A DNA stretch of 64,000 nucleotides, from the NCBI RefSeq assembly GCF_900236475.1, contig NZ_LT963352.1, positions 1,240,001 to 1,304,000 of the forward strand, read 5' to 3'. The position numbers and the translations under genes are program-made. Below are positions 54,482 through 63,248 of the stretch, in pieces. Source of the stretch: Streptomyces chartreusis NRRL 3882 (lineage in GTDB: Bacteria; Actinomycetota; Actinomycetes; Streptomycetales; Streptomycetaceae). How positions within the stretch are numbered: position 1 is the stretch's first letter; every line of letters begins with the position of its first letter. The notes beneath the pieces were generated by a model. It did no database searches and was not told the origin of the DNA. It saw nothing but the letters and a program-made list of their open reading frames with translations.

Positions 54482-55773
54482 CAACTGCCCATGGCGACAC
54501 CGGCCTGCTCGCCCCGGGGTGGGCAGGCTCCGCGGCCGCGTCCGCCACGAGCGACCACGCGTATCTGCGGGCCCTGCTCGACGCGGAGGCCGCGCTGACC
54601 CGGGCCCAGGCGGCGCTGGGGCTGGCCCCCGCGGAGGCGGCGACGGCGGTGACCGAGGCGGCCGGCGCCGGCGCCTTGGACGTACGGTTGCTCGCCGAGC
54701 GGGCGCGCGCGGGCGGCAACCCCGTCATTCCCCTGGTCGCGGAGCTGACGAAGGCCGTCGGCGAGGAGTACGGCTCCTATGTCCACCGCGGCGCGACCAG
54801 CCAGGACATCATGGACACCGCGACGATGCTGGTCGCCGTGCGCACCCTGGACCTGATCCTGGCCGATCTCGGCCGCACCGAGCAGGCGCTCGCCCGGCTG
54901 GCCGCCGAGCACCGCGACACCGCGATGCCGGGGCGGACGCTCACCCAGCACGCCGTACCGACGACGTTCGGGCTGAAGGTGGCCGGCTGGCGGGCGCTCG
55001 TCCTGGACGCCCGGGACCGCATCGCCCGGGTACGCGGGGGCCTCCCCGTCCAACTGGGCGGCGCGGCGGGCACCCTGGCGGCCTTCGGGGCGTACGGGGC
55101 GGGCGATCCGGCCGCACTGCCGGTGGCCTACGCCCGTGAACTCGGCCTGCGTGCACCCGATCTGCCCTGGCACACCCTGCGGACGCCCGTCGCCGATCTC
55201 GCCGGGTGCCTCGCCTTCGCGGCGGGCGCGCTCGGCAAGCTCGCCGTGGACGTGCTGACCCTCTCGCGCACCGAGATCGCCGAGGTCGCGGAGGGCAGCG
55301 GCGGGGGTTCGTCGGCCATGCCGCACAAGTCCAATCCCGTACGGTCCACCCTCATCGCGTCCGCCGCGCGGCGGGCACCGCAGCTCGCGGCCACGCTGTA
55401 CGGGTCGCTGGCGGCGGAGGACGAGCGGCCGGCCGGGGCCTGGCACGCGGAGTGGGAGCCGCTGCGGGACCTGCTGCGGCTGGCCGGCGGGGCCGCCCGG
55501 GACGCCGTCGAGCTGGCGGAAGGACTGCGGGTGAGGCCCGAGGCCATGCGCGCACACCTGGACCTCACCGACGGGTTGATCGTCTCCGAGCGGCTGTCGG
55601 CCGAGCTGGCCCCGCTGCTGGGCCGCGCCCGCGCCAAGGAACTCCTCACCCGGCTGGCCTCCGAGGGGCGTCCGCTGGCCCAGGCGCCGGAGCTGGCGGA
55701 CGCCGACCTCGATCCCACCCACTACACCGGCTCCGCCGGAGCCCTCACCGACCGTGCCCTGGAGCGACGTTGA
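54478..55773 (+). CDS. pcaB: 3-carboxy-cis,cis-muconate cycloisomerase
   Basis: A 431-residue fumarase/aspartase-superfamily enzyme that lactonises carboxymuconate. The superfamily signature GSSAMPHKSNPV is complete, with HRGATSQDIMDTATMLVAVR and RTLTQHAVPTTFGLKVAGW supplying the other conserved regions. The GTG start overlaps the pcaG stop (GTGA) and the stop overlaps the pcaL start (TTGA), so it is coupled on both sides. Length is normal for PcaB. Confidence 0.95.
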   Translation: MTTAHGDTGLLAPGWAGSAAASATSDHAYLRALLDAEAALTRAQAALGLAPAEAATAVTEAAGAGALDVRLLAERARAGGNPVIPLVAELTKAVGEEYGSYVHRGATSQDIMDTATMLVAVRTLDLILADLGRTEQALARLAAEHRDTAMPGRTLTQHAVPTTFGLKVAGWRALVLDARDRIARVRGGLPVQLGGAAGTLAAFGAYGAGDPAALPVAYARELGLRAPDLPWHTLRTPVADLAGCLAFAAGALGKLAVDVLTLSRTEIAEVAEGSGGGSSAMPHKSNPVRSTLIASAARRAPQLAATLYGSLAAEDERPAGAWHAEWEPLRDLLRLAGGAARDAVELAEGLRVRPEAMRAHLDLTDGLIVSERLSAELAPLLGRARAKELLTRLASEGRPLAQAPELADADLDPTHYTGSAGALTDRALERR

Positions 55774-56891
55774 CACTCCTCGACCACCGTGCCGAAGGGT
55801 CCCCTTCCGCACCCCCGCTGCTGCTCGGCCCCTCACTCGGCACGTCGAACGCCCTGTGGGACAAGGTGGCGCCCGAGCTGTCGATCACCCATCGGGTCGT
55901 CCGCTGGGACCTGCCGGGGCACGGCGGCTCGGCGGCCGGTCTCATCGGGGCGGGCGCGACGGTCGGTGACCTCGCCGACCTGGTGCTGGCGCTCGCCGAC
56001 TCGCTCGGCATCGAACGGTTCGCGTACGCGGGGGTGTCGCTGGGCGGGGCCGTGGGACTGCACCTCGCGGTACACCGTCCCCAGCGGCTGTCGTCCCTCG
56101 CCGTGATCTGCTCCTCCGCGCACTTCAACGGGGCGAAGCCGTGGCAGGAGCGGGCCGCGCTGGTGCGGCGGGAAGGGCTGGCCGGGCTGGCGGAGAGCGC
56201 CGACGCGCGCTGGTTCACGTCCGGTTTCACCGTGCCGGAGCTGGTGGACGACCACCGTCGCGCCGACCCGGACGCGTACGCCGCCTGCTGTGACGCGCTC
56301 GCCGCGTTCGATCTGCGGGACCGGCTGCCCGAGATCGCCGTACCCACCCTGCTGGTCGCCGGACGGGACGATCCGGCGACGCCGCCCGCGCATCTGCGGG
56401 AGATCGCGGACGCGGTGCCGGGCGCGGCGCTCGTGGAGCTCCCGGGCGCCTCGCACCTGGCGCCCGCGCAGTGCCCGGAGGCGGTGCTGTCCGCGCTGCG
56501 GGCGCACTTCGGCGGGCCCGCCGGACGCGGTATGGAGATGCGGCGCGAGGTGCTCGGCGTCGCGCACGTCGACCGGGCGCAGGCCCGGCAGACCCCCTTC
56601 ACCGCGCGCTTCCAGGACTTCATCTCGCGCTACGCCTGGGGCGAGATATGGACCGACCCGACGCTGTCGCGCCGCGAGCGCAGCATGATCACCCTCACCG
56701 CGCTGGTCGCGCACGGCCACTACGACGAACTGGCCATGCACGTCCGGGCGGCCCGCCGCAACGGGCTCACGCCGGAGGAGATCGGCGCCGTGCTGCTCCA
56801 GAGCGCGGTGTACTGCGGGGTGCCGGCGGCGAACTCGGCGTTCGCGACGGCCCAGCGGGTGCTGGCCGAAGAGGACGGAGCCGCAGGGTGA
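55770..56891 (+). CDS. pcaL: PcaL: fused beta-ketoadipate enol-lactone hydrolase / 4-carboxymuconolactone decarboxylase
   Basis: A 373-residue fusion of PcaD and PcaC, the actinobacterial arrangement. The N-terminal alpha/beta-hydrolase (about 1-245) shows the nucleophile elbow AGVSLGGAVGL, the acid in AGRDDPATPP and His in GASHLAPAQ. The C-terminal carboxymuconolactone decarboxylase (about 250-373) contains RRERSMITLTALVAHGHYDE and YCGVPAANSAFATA. Together they decarboxylate the lactone and hydrolyse the enol-lactone to beta-ketoadipate. It begins with TTG inside the pcaB stop, GGAG five bases upstream. Confidence 0.95.
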   Translation: MTLLDHRAEGSPSAPPLLLGPSLGTSNALWDKVAPELSITHRVVRWDLPGHGGSAAGLIGAGATVGDLADLVLALADSLGIERFAYAGVSLGGAVGLHLAVHRPQRLSSLAVICSSAHFNGAKPWQERAALVRREGLAGLAESADARWFTSGFTVPELVDDHRRADPDAYAACCDALAAFDLRDRLPEIAVPTLLVAGRDDPATPPAHLREIADAVPGAALVELPGASHLAPAQCPEAVLSALRAHFGGPAGRGMEMRREVLGVAHVDRAQARQTPFTARFQDFISRYAWGEIWTDPTLSRRERSMITLTALVAHGHYDELAMHVRAARRNGLTPEEIGAVLLQSAVYCGVPAANSAFATAQRVLAEEDGAAG

Positions 56892-56955
56892 CCCTGCCGG
56901 TCGTAGCCTCGGCGGTAGCTCGCCCGGGCACGGACGGCGTGCCTACGGTGGGGGC

Positions 56956-57747
56956 ATGTCCACCATCCTGATCACCGGCGCCACCTCGGGGCTCGGCCGG
57001 TACGTCGCCTTCGAACTCGTCCGCTCCGGGCATGTCGTCCTCGTTCACGGCCGGGACGCGGACCGCACCGAGCGGCTGGCCGAGGAGCTGCGGACCGAGG
57101 GCGACGCCGAGGGGTTGGTCGCCGACCTCGCCTCGCTGGCGCAGGTGCGGGAGCTCGCCGCGCATGTCGGCGACGCGCACCCCGAGCTGGACGTGCTGAT
57201 CAACAACGCGGGGGTGGGGGCCGGCCCGCCCGGCTCCGGGCGGGAGCTGAGCTCCGACGGGCACGAGTTGCGGCTGGCGGTGAACTACCTCGCGCCGGTC
57301 GTGCTGACCCGGGCCCTGCTGCCGGTGCTCCGGGCGAACGCGCCGACGCGGATCGTCAACGTCGGCTCGGCCGGTCAGGAACCCCTCGTCGTCGACGACC
57401 CCGAGTTCATCAGGGGCTACGACGGCGTGTCGGCGTACTGCCGCAGCAAGTTCGCTCTCGCCGCGCACACCTTCGCGCTCGCCGAGGAACTGGACGGCAC
57501 CGGCGTCTCCGTGAACGTGCTGCACCCGGCGACCTACATGGACACGGCGATGGTCCGCGAGGCGGACGTCACGCCGTGGAACACGGTCGCCGACGGGGCG
57601 GCCGGTGTGCTGGCACTGGCCACGCGGCACCTGGGCAGCGGCCGGTACTACGACGGGACGAGCCCGGCACGAGCCCATGAGGCGGCGTACGACCCCGAGG
57701 TGCGCAAGCGACTCGCCGCGGTGACCGAGCAGTTGCTCGGCGCCTGA
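56956..57747 (+). CDS. Short-chain dehydrogenase/reductase
   Basis: A 263-residue classical SDR. The NAD(P) motif is LITGATSGLGRYVA, followed by NNAG (LDVLINNAGVG), VNVGSAG with the catalytic Ser, and YCRSK (Y-x3-K). HPATYMDTAM follows the substrate loop. HGRDADRTERL after the first helix suggests NADPH. It lies 64 bp after pcaL on the same strand but without the overlaps seen in the operon, so it is probably separate. It converges on the LAL-like gene with one base between the stops. Substrate unknown. Confidence 0.88.
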   Translation: MSTILITGATSGLGRYVAFELVRSGHVVLVHGRDADRTERLAEELRTEGDAEGLVADLASLAQVRELAAHVGDAHPELDVLINNAGVGAGPPGSGRELSSDGHELRLAVNYLAPVVLTRALLPVLRANAPTRIVNVGSAGQEPLVVDDPEFIRGYDGVSAYCRSKFALAAHTFALAEELDGTGVSVNVLHPATYMDTAMVREADVTPWNTVADGAAGVLALATRHLGSGRYYDGTSPARAHEAAYDPEVRKRLAAVTEQLLGA

Positions 57748-57748
57748 G

Positions 57749-60433
57749 CTACCCGGCCCCGGCGCCGGCCTTCAGCGCCGCCCGTGCCCGTGCCGCCAGT
57801 CCGTCCGCGCCGCAGGAGACCGCCAGGCCCAGGCCGCGGTCGAGGTCGGTGGCCGAGCGGGCGGCGATGCCGTACTCGATGCGGGCCGCCGCGTGTTCGT
57901 ACTGGCAGGGTGAGGACTCCAGGTAGGTGACGGCCTGGGCGGCGAGGCGGACCGCGCGCTGACCGGTCTCCAGGGCGGCGGCGCAGCGCAGGGCCTCCCC
58001 TATGGCGGTGTCCGTGCCGAAGCGCTCGGCCTGGCGGCGGACGTCGACGGCGAGCCGGGCAGCACGGGCCGGGTCCTCGGTGGCCAGCGCCCTGGCGAGG
58101 TCGGCCGCCCAGGGGACGAGCACGGGGTTGTGGTGCCCGCGCGCTGCCGCCGCCTTCTCGGCTGCCTCCAGTTCGTTGACGCCGTCCTTGGTGCGGCCGA
58201 CGGCCAGCAGCAGCCGGCCGCGCACCGAGCGCGGGTCCGGCAGCACGATGGTGGACGGGTAGGGCGGGGCGAAGCCGTACCGCTCGGCGACCTCCCAGGC
58301 CTCCTCGACATGGCCGCGGGCGAGCAGCGTGTCGACGAGGTTGCAGGTCGCGGACCAGTACAGGGGCAGTCGGCGGCCGACGCGCTCGGCGAGGCGCAGG
58401 GACTCGCGCAAGGACTTCTCGGCGTCCCTCAGCCGGCCCCGCCTGCGGTGGCCGAGACCGACGTAGGCGTGGGCCAGGGCCAGGTGGCCGCCGCTCCAGC
58501 CGGCCGTCTCGTAGGCGCGCAGGGCCTCGTTGTAGAGGGTCTCGGCGCGGTCGAGGCGGTCGGTGAAGGCGTACGCGTTGGCCAGCATCAGCAGCAGTTC
58601 GATGCCCCACTCGGTGTCGGTCCAGCCGAGCCCGGGGGCCAGGCGGCCGTTGACGAGGGCGCGGTCGCACAGTTCGACGACCTCCTCGGCGTTCTCGCCG
58701 TGCATCAGGGCGTCGAAGCCGCGCAGGATGAGCAGGGCACGTTCGGAGTTGTCCCGGCCGGTGCAGGTGCGGGCCAGGTCGGCGAGCCGCCGGGAGCGGT
58801 CGGGTGAGGTGGTCTCGCCGGCGTGGATGCCCTCCCACATGAAGTGCACGGCCTGGAGCCGCATCCGGGCGGGGCCGGGCTGGAGCCGGGCGGCCTCCGC
58901 CTCGACGGTGCGGACGGCCTCCTCCAGCTGGTCGTTGTGGAGCAGCGCCTGGGAGAGCCGGAAGACGGCGTCGACCCGCTTGTCGCCGTCGAGGCCGGGC
59001 ATGCCGAGCGCGGCCCGCAGCTGGCTGATGGTGCGGGCGGGAGCGGTGAGGAAGGTGGCCTCGGCCAGTTCGTACAGCACGTGGGGGTGCGTCTCGGGCC
59101 GGGGCGGCTCCTTCAGGGCGCGCTCCAGGCAGCGGCGGGCGGCGTCGGGGGCGCCGACGGCGAGGTGCTCGCGGGCGGCCTCACGCAGTTGCCCGACGAG
59201 TTCCTCGTCGTCGTCCGGGTGGACTTCGATGAGGTGGCGGGCGGCGGCAGCGGCGCCGTGTCCCTCGTCGGTGACGATGCGGGCGGCGATGCCGTGCATG
59301 GCGGTGCGCAGGGCGTCGGGGATGGAGTTGTAGACGGCGGTGGCGATCAGCGGGTGGACGAACTCCAGGTCGCCTTCGGCGGTGCGGCCGGTCGTGGGGT
59401 CGGGGGCGGTGAGGATGCGGGCGGTGCGCAGCAGTTCGGCGCAGCGGCGGGCCTCGTCGGGCTTCAGGGTGGCGAGCTTGGCGACCAGGTCGAGGGAGAT
59501 GCCGGTGCCGAGGATGGCGGCGGCCCAGGCGAACCTGGTGGCGTCGATGCCGAGTTCCTCCAGGCGGGCGACGAGACCGCCACCGCGGGCCGAGCGGTTC
59601 AGCTCGCGCAGGTCCCCGGCTCGGGCCTCGACCGGTTCGAGTTCGCTGTCCTGCACCTTGGCGAGGAGTTCGACCGTCTCGTAGGGGTTGCCGGCGGTGA
59701 CGGCCCAGACCTCGCGGCAGAACGCGGCGTCGGCGTGCTCGCCCAGGGTGGCGCGGGTGAGTCCGGCCGTGGCGTCCGGGGTGAGGGCGCTCAGGGTCGT
59801 GACGGGGCCGTCCGCGGCGGCGGCGACGGTGTCGAGGTGCCGGGCGCTCGTGCCCGAGACCTCGCCCGGGCGGCGGGTGACCACGACCAGGACGGACATC
59901 TCTTCGCGGCGTTCGGCCAGCGCGGCGAGCCAGTGCAGGGTCTCCTGGTCGGCCCAGTGGGCGTCGTCGATGAGCAGCACCAGCGGCCAGTCCCGGCGGG
60001 AGAGCCGGCGCACGGCGGCGACCAGTCCGTCGCACACGCCCTGCGGGTCGGCCTGCCGGTCGCCGGGGTCGGCTATCCCGAGGGCGGGCCCGGCGATGTC
60101 GTACCAGTCACCGAGGTACTCGCGGGCCTCCTCCGGCAGCATCGACATCAGCGCGGGTTGCAGTAACTGCCGTACGACGTTGAAGGGGACCGACCTGAGG
60201 GTCTCGCCGCCGCGTGCCGACCAGACCTGGCAGCCGCGTGCCTCGGCGATGCGGCGTGTTTCGGCCAGCAGCGCGGTCTTGCCGAGCCCGGCCTCGCCGC
60301 GGAAGACCAGCAGTCCGCCGGACGAGGAGCGGTCCGCGCACAGGCTGTCGACCGCCCGCGCGACGGCGGCGACTTCCTCGTCGCGCTCCCACAGGGAAGC
60401 CGAGGCGGCGGCCGTGGGCCGTACCTCCGTCAT
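57749..60433 (-). CDS. LAL-like (MalT-type) STAND ATPase lacking a LuxR DNA-binding domain
   Basis: About 894 residues. The N-terminal P-loop ATPase has Walker A FRGEAGLGKTALLAE (residues 44-58) and Walker B LVLLIDDAHWAD (151-162). The rest is a long superhelical TPR-like region (for example GHLALAHAYVGLGHRRRGRL and RDAEKSLRESLRLAERVGRR). In LAL regulators a LuxR helix-turn-helix ends the protein; here the C terminus stops at ARARAALKAGAGAG with no HTH, and the region beyond the stop belongs to the convergent SDR. It may act through a partner. GGAGG lies seven bases before the ATG (M-T-E-V-R-P), 95 codons inside a longer open frame. Confidence 0.85.
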   Translation of the reverse strand: MTEVRPTAAASASLWERDEEVAAVARAVDSLCADRSSSGGLLVFRGEAGLGKTALLAETRRIAEARGCQVWSARGGETLRSVPFNVVRQLLQPALMSMLPEEAREYLGDWYDIAGPALGIADPGDRQADPQGVCDGLVAAVRRLSRRDWPLVLLIDDAHWADQETLHWLAALAERREEMSVLVVVTRRPGEVSGTSARHLDTVAAAADGPVTTLSALTPDATAGLTRATLGEHADAAFCREVWAVTAGNPYETVELLAKVQDSELEPVEARAGDLRELNRSARGGGLVARLEELGIDATRFAWAAAILGTGISLDLVAKLATLKPDEARRCAELLRTARILTAPDPTTGRTAEGDLEFVHPLIATAVYNSIPDALRTAMHGIAARIVTDEGHGAAAAARHLIEVHPDDDEELVGQLREAAREHLAVGAPDAARRCLERALKEPPRPETHPHVLYELAEATFLTAPARTISQLRAALGMPGLDGDKRVDAVFRLSQALLHNDQLEEAVRTVEAEAARLQPGPARMRLQAVHFMWEGIHAGETTSPDRSRRLADLARTCTGRDNSERALLILRGFDALMHGENAEEVVELCDRALVNGRLAPGLGWTDTEWGIELLLMLANAYAFTDRLDRAETLYNEALRAYETAGWSGGHLALAHAYVGLGHRRRGRLRDAEKSLRESLRLAERVGRRLPLYWSATCNLVDTLLARGHVEEAWEVAERYGFAPPYPSTIVLPDPRSVRGRLLLAVGRTKDGVNELEAAEKAAAARGHHNPVLVPWAADLARALATEDPARAARLAVDVRRQAERFGTDTAIGEALRCAAALETGQRAVRLAAQAVTYLESSPCQYEHAAARIEYGIAARSATDLDRGLGLAVSCGADGLAARARAALKAGAGAG

Positions 60434-60751
60434 CCCGCTACCTCCCCAAGTCGCCCGAACGACGTACAGACGTCGAGCGTAGCCCTCGGATCGCCTGAGC
60501 GGAGGGCGGACCGGGCACCTGTTGCCGTGACGGGTGACACGGGGTGCGGCCGGACGACGCGGCAGGCCCGCCAGCAGCCGCCTTCGCGTCAACGGCGAAC
60601 GCGGGCACGGGAGGTGACGTTCATTCACCGGCAGGGGACAGACGGTGCGGCTTCCCCGCCCGGCCGGAGGCCGACGCGCCCGCTGCCGGACCGACGCGAT
60701 CCGATCGGTTCCTCTCATGCCACTTTCACCGACGCCTCATACGGTGGGGGC
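60434..60751. promoter_or_regulatory. LAL / DUF2510 divergent intergenic region with a 6-4-6 palindrome
   Basis: No gene is credible in this 317-bp gap between two divergent genes. Its clearest element is CGACGT-ACAG-ACGTCG at 60460-60475, a perfect palindrome 27 bp upstream of the LAL-like start and probably an operator for that gene. The remainder is GC-rich without a recognisable promoter. Confidence 0.5.
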
Positions 60752-62332
60752 ATGACGCAGGAGACTCCTTCCGGGTGGTACCCCGACCCCGGGCAGAAAA
60801 GTGACGGGCCCGCCACCGAGCGCTGGTGGGACGGCAAGTCCTGGACGGACCGCATCCGCCCGGCTCAGCCGACCGCGACCTGGGGTCCCCCTCCGCAGCG
60901 GCCGACGGTGGAGTCCTCCACGGCGGATCCCGCCGGTGGCGGTGTGCCGTCGGCAGATCCGGCGCCCTCAGGTGAGGCGGCGCCCGCGGGGCATCCGGGT
61001 GCTGTCGGGCAGCCGGACGCGGGGCCGCGGGATGCCGCGGCACCGGGAGCCGCCGGGAACCCGGGCGGCGCCGGGCAGCCGACGGACGTTGACCGGCCGG
61101 AGGCTGGGCATCCGGTTGATGCCGGGGCACCGGGAGCTTCGGAGAATCCGGCCGACTCCGGAAATCCGACCGGCACCGGGAACCCAGGAGGCGCCGGAGC
61201 CCCAGGAGCCCCGGGGCATGCGGGGAGTGCCGGAGCCCCAGGAACCTCCCCGTACCCGGGCAGCACCGAACAAGCGGGAGCCGCCGGAAATCCGACCGGC
61301 ACCGGGAACCCGGGAGGCGCCGGAGCCCCAGGAACCTCCCCGTACCCGGGCAGCACCGGACAACCGGGAGTCCCCGGGTATCCCGGCGGCGCTGGATATC
61401 CGCCCGGCGGCGCTGGATATCCGCCCGGCGCCGGGTATCCGCCCGGGCCCGGGTATCCGCCCGGCGCCGGGTATCCCGCCTACCCCGCCGCGCCTCCGGC
61501 CGCCGGCCGCGGGCGAGGGCTGCGGATCGGGATAGCCGTGGCGGCAGCCGTCGCCGTCCTCGCCAGCATCGGTGTCGGCGTGTACGCGCTGACCGACAAC
61601 GGCGGCTCGGGCGGCGGCACCGCCACCTCGCAGGGACCGGGCGGCCCGGGCGGAGCCGGAGGCCAGGGCGGGCCGTTCGGCGGGCCGGGCGGATCCGGAG
61701 GTTCCGGCGGTGACGGCGGATCCGGGGGCGCCGGAGGGTCCGGCGGGGATGGCGGCCCCGGTGGGCCGAGTCCCTCGCCCGAGCAGTCCGAGCCGCCGAA
61801 GGTCAGGAGCGGGTCGGTGACCGACGCGGTCAGCGGGATCAGTCTGCCGATCCCCGAGGGCTGGTACGGCCAGGAGGCCAGGGTCGGCGCACAGGTGACG
61901 TCCGACGACTCCTACAAGTGCCCCGGCGACACCACCTCGACCTGCACGAAGGGCGGCGCCTACTCGGCCCCGGCCCTGGTCCTCGGCACCAAGGGCAGCA
62001 CCGCCGAGGAGATCGCCAAGGCGGACATCGCGGCGAACGCGGAGGAGTCCTACGGCGGCAAGTCCTACGGTGGGATCACCTCCCACGACGTGCTGGACTC
62101 CAAGGCCGTGACCGTGGCCGGGCAGAAGGGCTACCTGGTCCGCTGGAAGGCCGTCACGAGCAAGGGCGCCGACGGCATCGTGGAGTCGCTCGCGTTCCCC
62201 TCCCCCGCGAACCAGAAGCAGATGGTCGTCGTGCGCTTCGGCGTCGACGCCGACCAGAAGGAGTCCGTCCTGGACGAGATCACGAAGGGCATCAAGGTGT
62301 CGACGGGCGGCGGCAACGGCCAGAACGTCTGA
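60752..62332 (+). CDS. DUF2510 single-pass membrane protein with Pro/Gly-rich repeats
   Basis: About 526 residues. The N-terminal DUF2510 motif (GWYPDPGQKSDGP, RWWDGKSWTD) is followed by roughly 190 residues of Gly/Ala/Pro-rich low complexity, a pentapeptide-like GYPPG tract, and one TM helix (about residues 255-275, IGIAVAAAVAVLASIGVGVY). A Gly-rich extracellular stalk and a folded C-terminal domain (about 350-526, SLPIPEGWYGQEARVG, YLVRWKAVTSKGADGIVES) complete it. The layout is N-in, C-out. The outside domain resembles lipoprotein-like PsbP/LpqN folds only loosely. Function unknown; a surface or stress-related role is typical guesswork and is not claimed. Confidence 0.83.
   Translation: MTQETPSGWYPDPGQKSDGPATERWWDGKSWTDRIRPAQPTATWGPPPQRPTVESSTADPAGGGVPSADPAPSGEAAPAGHPGAVGQPDAGPRDAAAPGAAGNPGGAGQPTDVDRPEAGHPVDAGAPGASENPADSGNPTGTGNPGGAGAPGAPGHAGSAGAPGTSPYPGSTEQAGAAGNPTGTGNPGGAGAPGTSPYPGSTGQPGVPGYPGGAGYPPGGAGYPPGAGYPPGPGYPPGAGYPAYPAAPPAAGRGRGLRIGIAVAAAVAVLASIGVGVYALTDNGGSGGGTATSQGPGGPGGAGGQGGPFGGPGGSGGSGGDGGSGGAGGSGGDGGPGGPSPSPEQSEPPKVRSGSVTDAVSGISLPIPEGWYGQEARVGAQVTSDDSYKCPGDTTSTCTKGGAYSAPALVLGTKGSTAEEIAKADIAANAEESYGGKSYGGITSHDVLDSKAVTVAGQKGYLVRWKAVTSKGADGIVESLAFPSPANQKQMVVVRFGVDADQKESVLDEITKGIKVSTGGGNGQNV
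61158..61490 (+). repeat. Coding tandem repeats in the DUF2510 protein
   Basis: DNA blocks of more than 50 bp starting at 61158 and 61284 are nearly identical (offset 126 bp, in frame), and a second block beginning CCCCAGGAACCTCCCCGTAC occurs near 61229 and 61328. A run of GYPPG-type codons closes the region (about 61388-61490). Copy number may vary between strains by slippage or recombination without frameshift. Confidence 0.7.
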
Positions 62333-62374
62333 CCGGTCCCGGCACGCCGGACGACGAGGTGCCCCGGTCACTGT

Positions 62375-62423
62375 CGGCCGGGTGGGGCGCCCCCGCCGCT
62401 CACAGGGGCACCCCACCCGGCCG
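62375..62423 (+). terminator. Strong hairpin terminator after the DUF2510 gene
   Basis: Nineteen-nt arms (62375-62393 and 62405-62423) pair with one mismatch around an 11-nt loop, between the converging DUF2510 and tetR genes. It is the longest stem in the window. Confidence 0.8.
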
Positions 62424-62501
62424 GGGTGCGCGCCGCCCCCGTCCCCACGGGTCGGCGCGGTCGGGTCACCGTCCGGTCATCCCGGGACGGCGGCCCGGGT
62501 C

Positions 62502-63116
62502 TCAGGTGAGGCCGAGTGCCGGCAGCACGGCCGCCTCCACGAACCGGACCAGATAGTCCGGGTCCGGGTCCGCGTCCTCGCCCTCCAGGACGGGCCGGAT
62601 GCGCAGGACGCCGAACATCTGCGCCGGGATGTACTCCAGCGCCGGATGATCGGCGGGCACCTCCCCCCGTTCGACCCCGCGCCGGATGATCTCCTTGAGC
62701 GCGGCGATCTCCGGTTCGACCAGCGCCTCGCGCAACGCGCGCTTCAGCTCGGGGTCCTGCGGCGCGGCATGGGCGAGCGCCTGGAGGAGCTTGGTGTCCC
62801 GGCCCGACAGCTCGCCCGCCGCCCGGGCGGCCTCGCGCAGGTCGTCCGCGAGTGAGCCGGTGTCGATGCAGCGCGTCCGCCGGTGGGAGCGCAGCGCCGC
62901 CGCCACGAACTGGGGCTTGGTCTTCCACTGACGGTAGAGCGTGGACTTGCTGCACCGCGTGCTGGCCGCGATCCCCTCCATGGTGACGGAGTCGTAGCCG
63001 CACTCGCGGAGCTGCTCCAGCACGGCGTCGTAGAACTCCTGCTCACGCTCCGGCGTGATCTTGGAGCGGCGCGAGGTGCCGACCGGCTCGGGTCGGTCCG
63101 CAGCCTGCGACGTCAT
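62502..63116 (-). CDS. TetR-family transcriptional regulator
   Basis: A 204-residue regulator. The N-terminal HTH is TMEGIAASTRCSKSTLYRQW (about residues 45-64), followed by a helical ligand-binding domain (REAARAAGELSGRDTKLLQA, EIAALKEIIRRGVERGE). The C-terminal domain resembles the TetR_C_11-like group. AGGAG lies nine bases before the ATG. It is divergent from the PAP2 gene across an array of four palindromes, so autoregulation plus control of that gene is very likely. The ligand is unknown. Confidence 0.9.
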   Translation of the reverse strand: MTSQAADRPEPVGTSRRSKITPEREQEFYDAVLEQLRECGYDSVTMEGIAASTRCSKSTLYRQWKTKPQFVAAALRSHRRTRCIDTGSLADDLREAARAAGELSGRDTKLLQALAHAAPQDPELKRALREALVEPEIAALKEIIRRGVERGEVPADHPALEYIPAQMFGVLRIRPVLEGEDADPDPDYLVRFVEAAVLPALGLT

Positions 63117-63184
63117 GGGCTGTGCTCCTGGCTTTCCTCGGGCGGCCGGAAAATTCCCGGCCGGCGGTGTGTCGTTCGTCTATC

Positions 63185-63248
63185 GATACGCCAGTGTACC
63201 GGTACGCGATCGTATCGGTACACTGGCGTATCGGTACGCACTCGTACC
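63185..63248. promoter_or_regulatory. Four contiguous 16-bp palindromes between tetR and PAP2
   Basis: Four 6-4-6 elements abut exactly with a 16-bp period: GATACG-CCAG-TGTACC (63185-63200), GGTACG-CGAT-CGTATC (63201-63216), GGTACA-CTGG-CGTATC (63217-63232) and GGTACG-CACT-CGTACC (63233-63248). The half-site consensus is G-R-TAC-R. The first and third together form an 18-nt perfect inverted repeat (63184-63201 with 63216-63233), and the last extends to 10-nt arms (63229-63238 with 63243-63252). The array fills the space in which both divergent promoters must lie. Confidence 0.88.
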
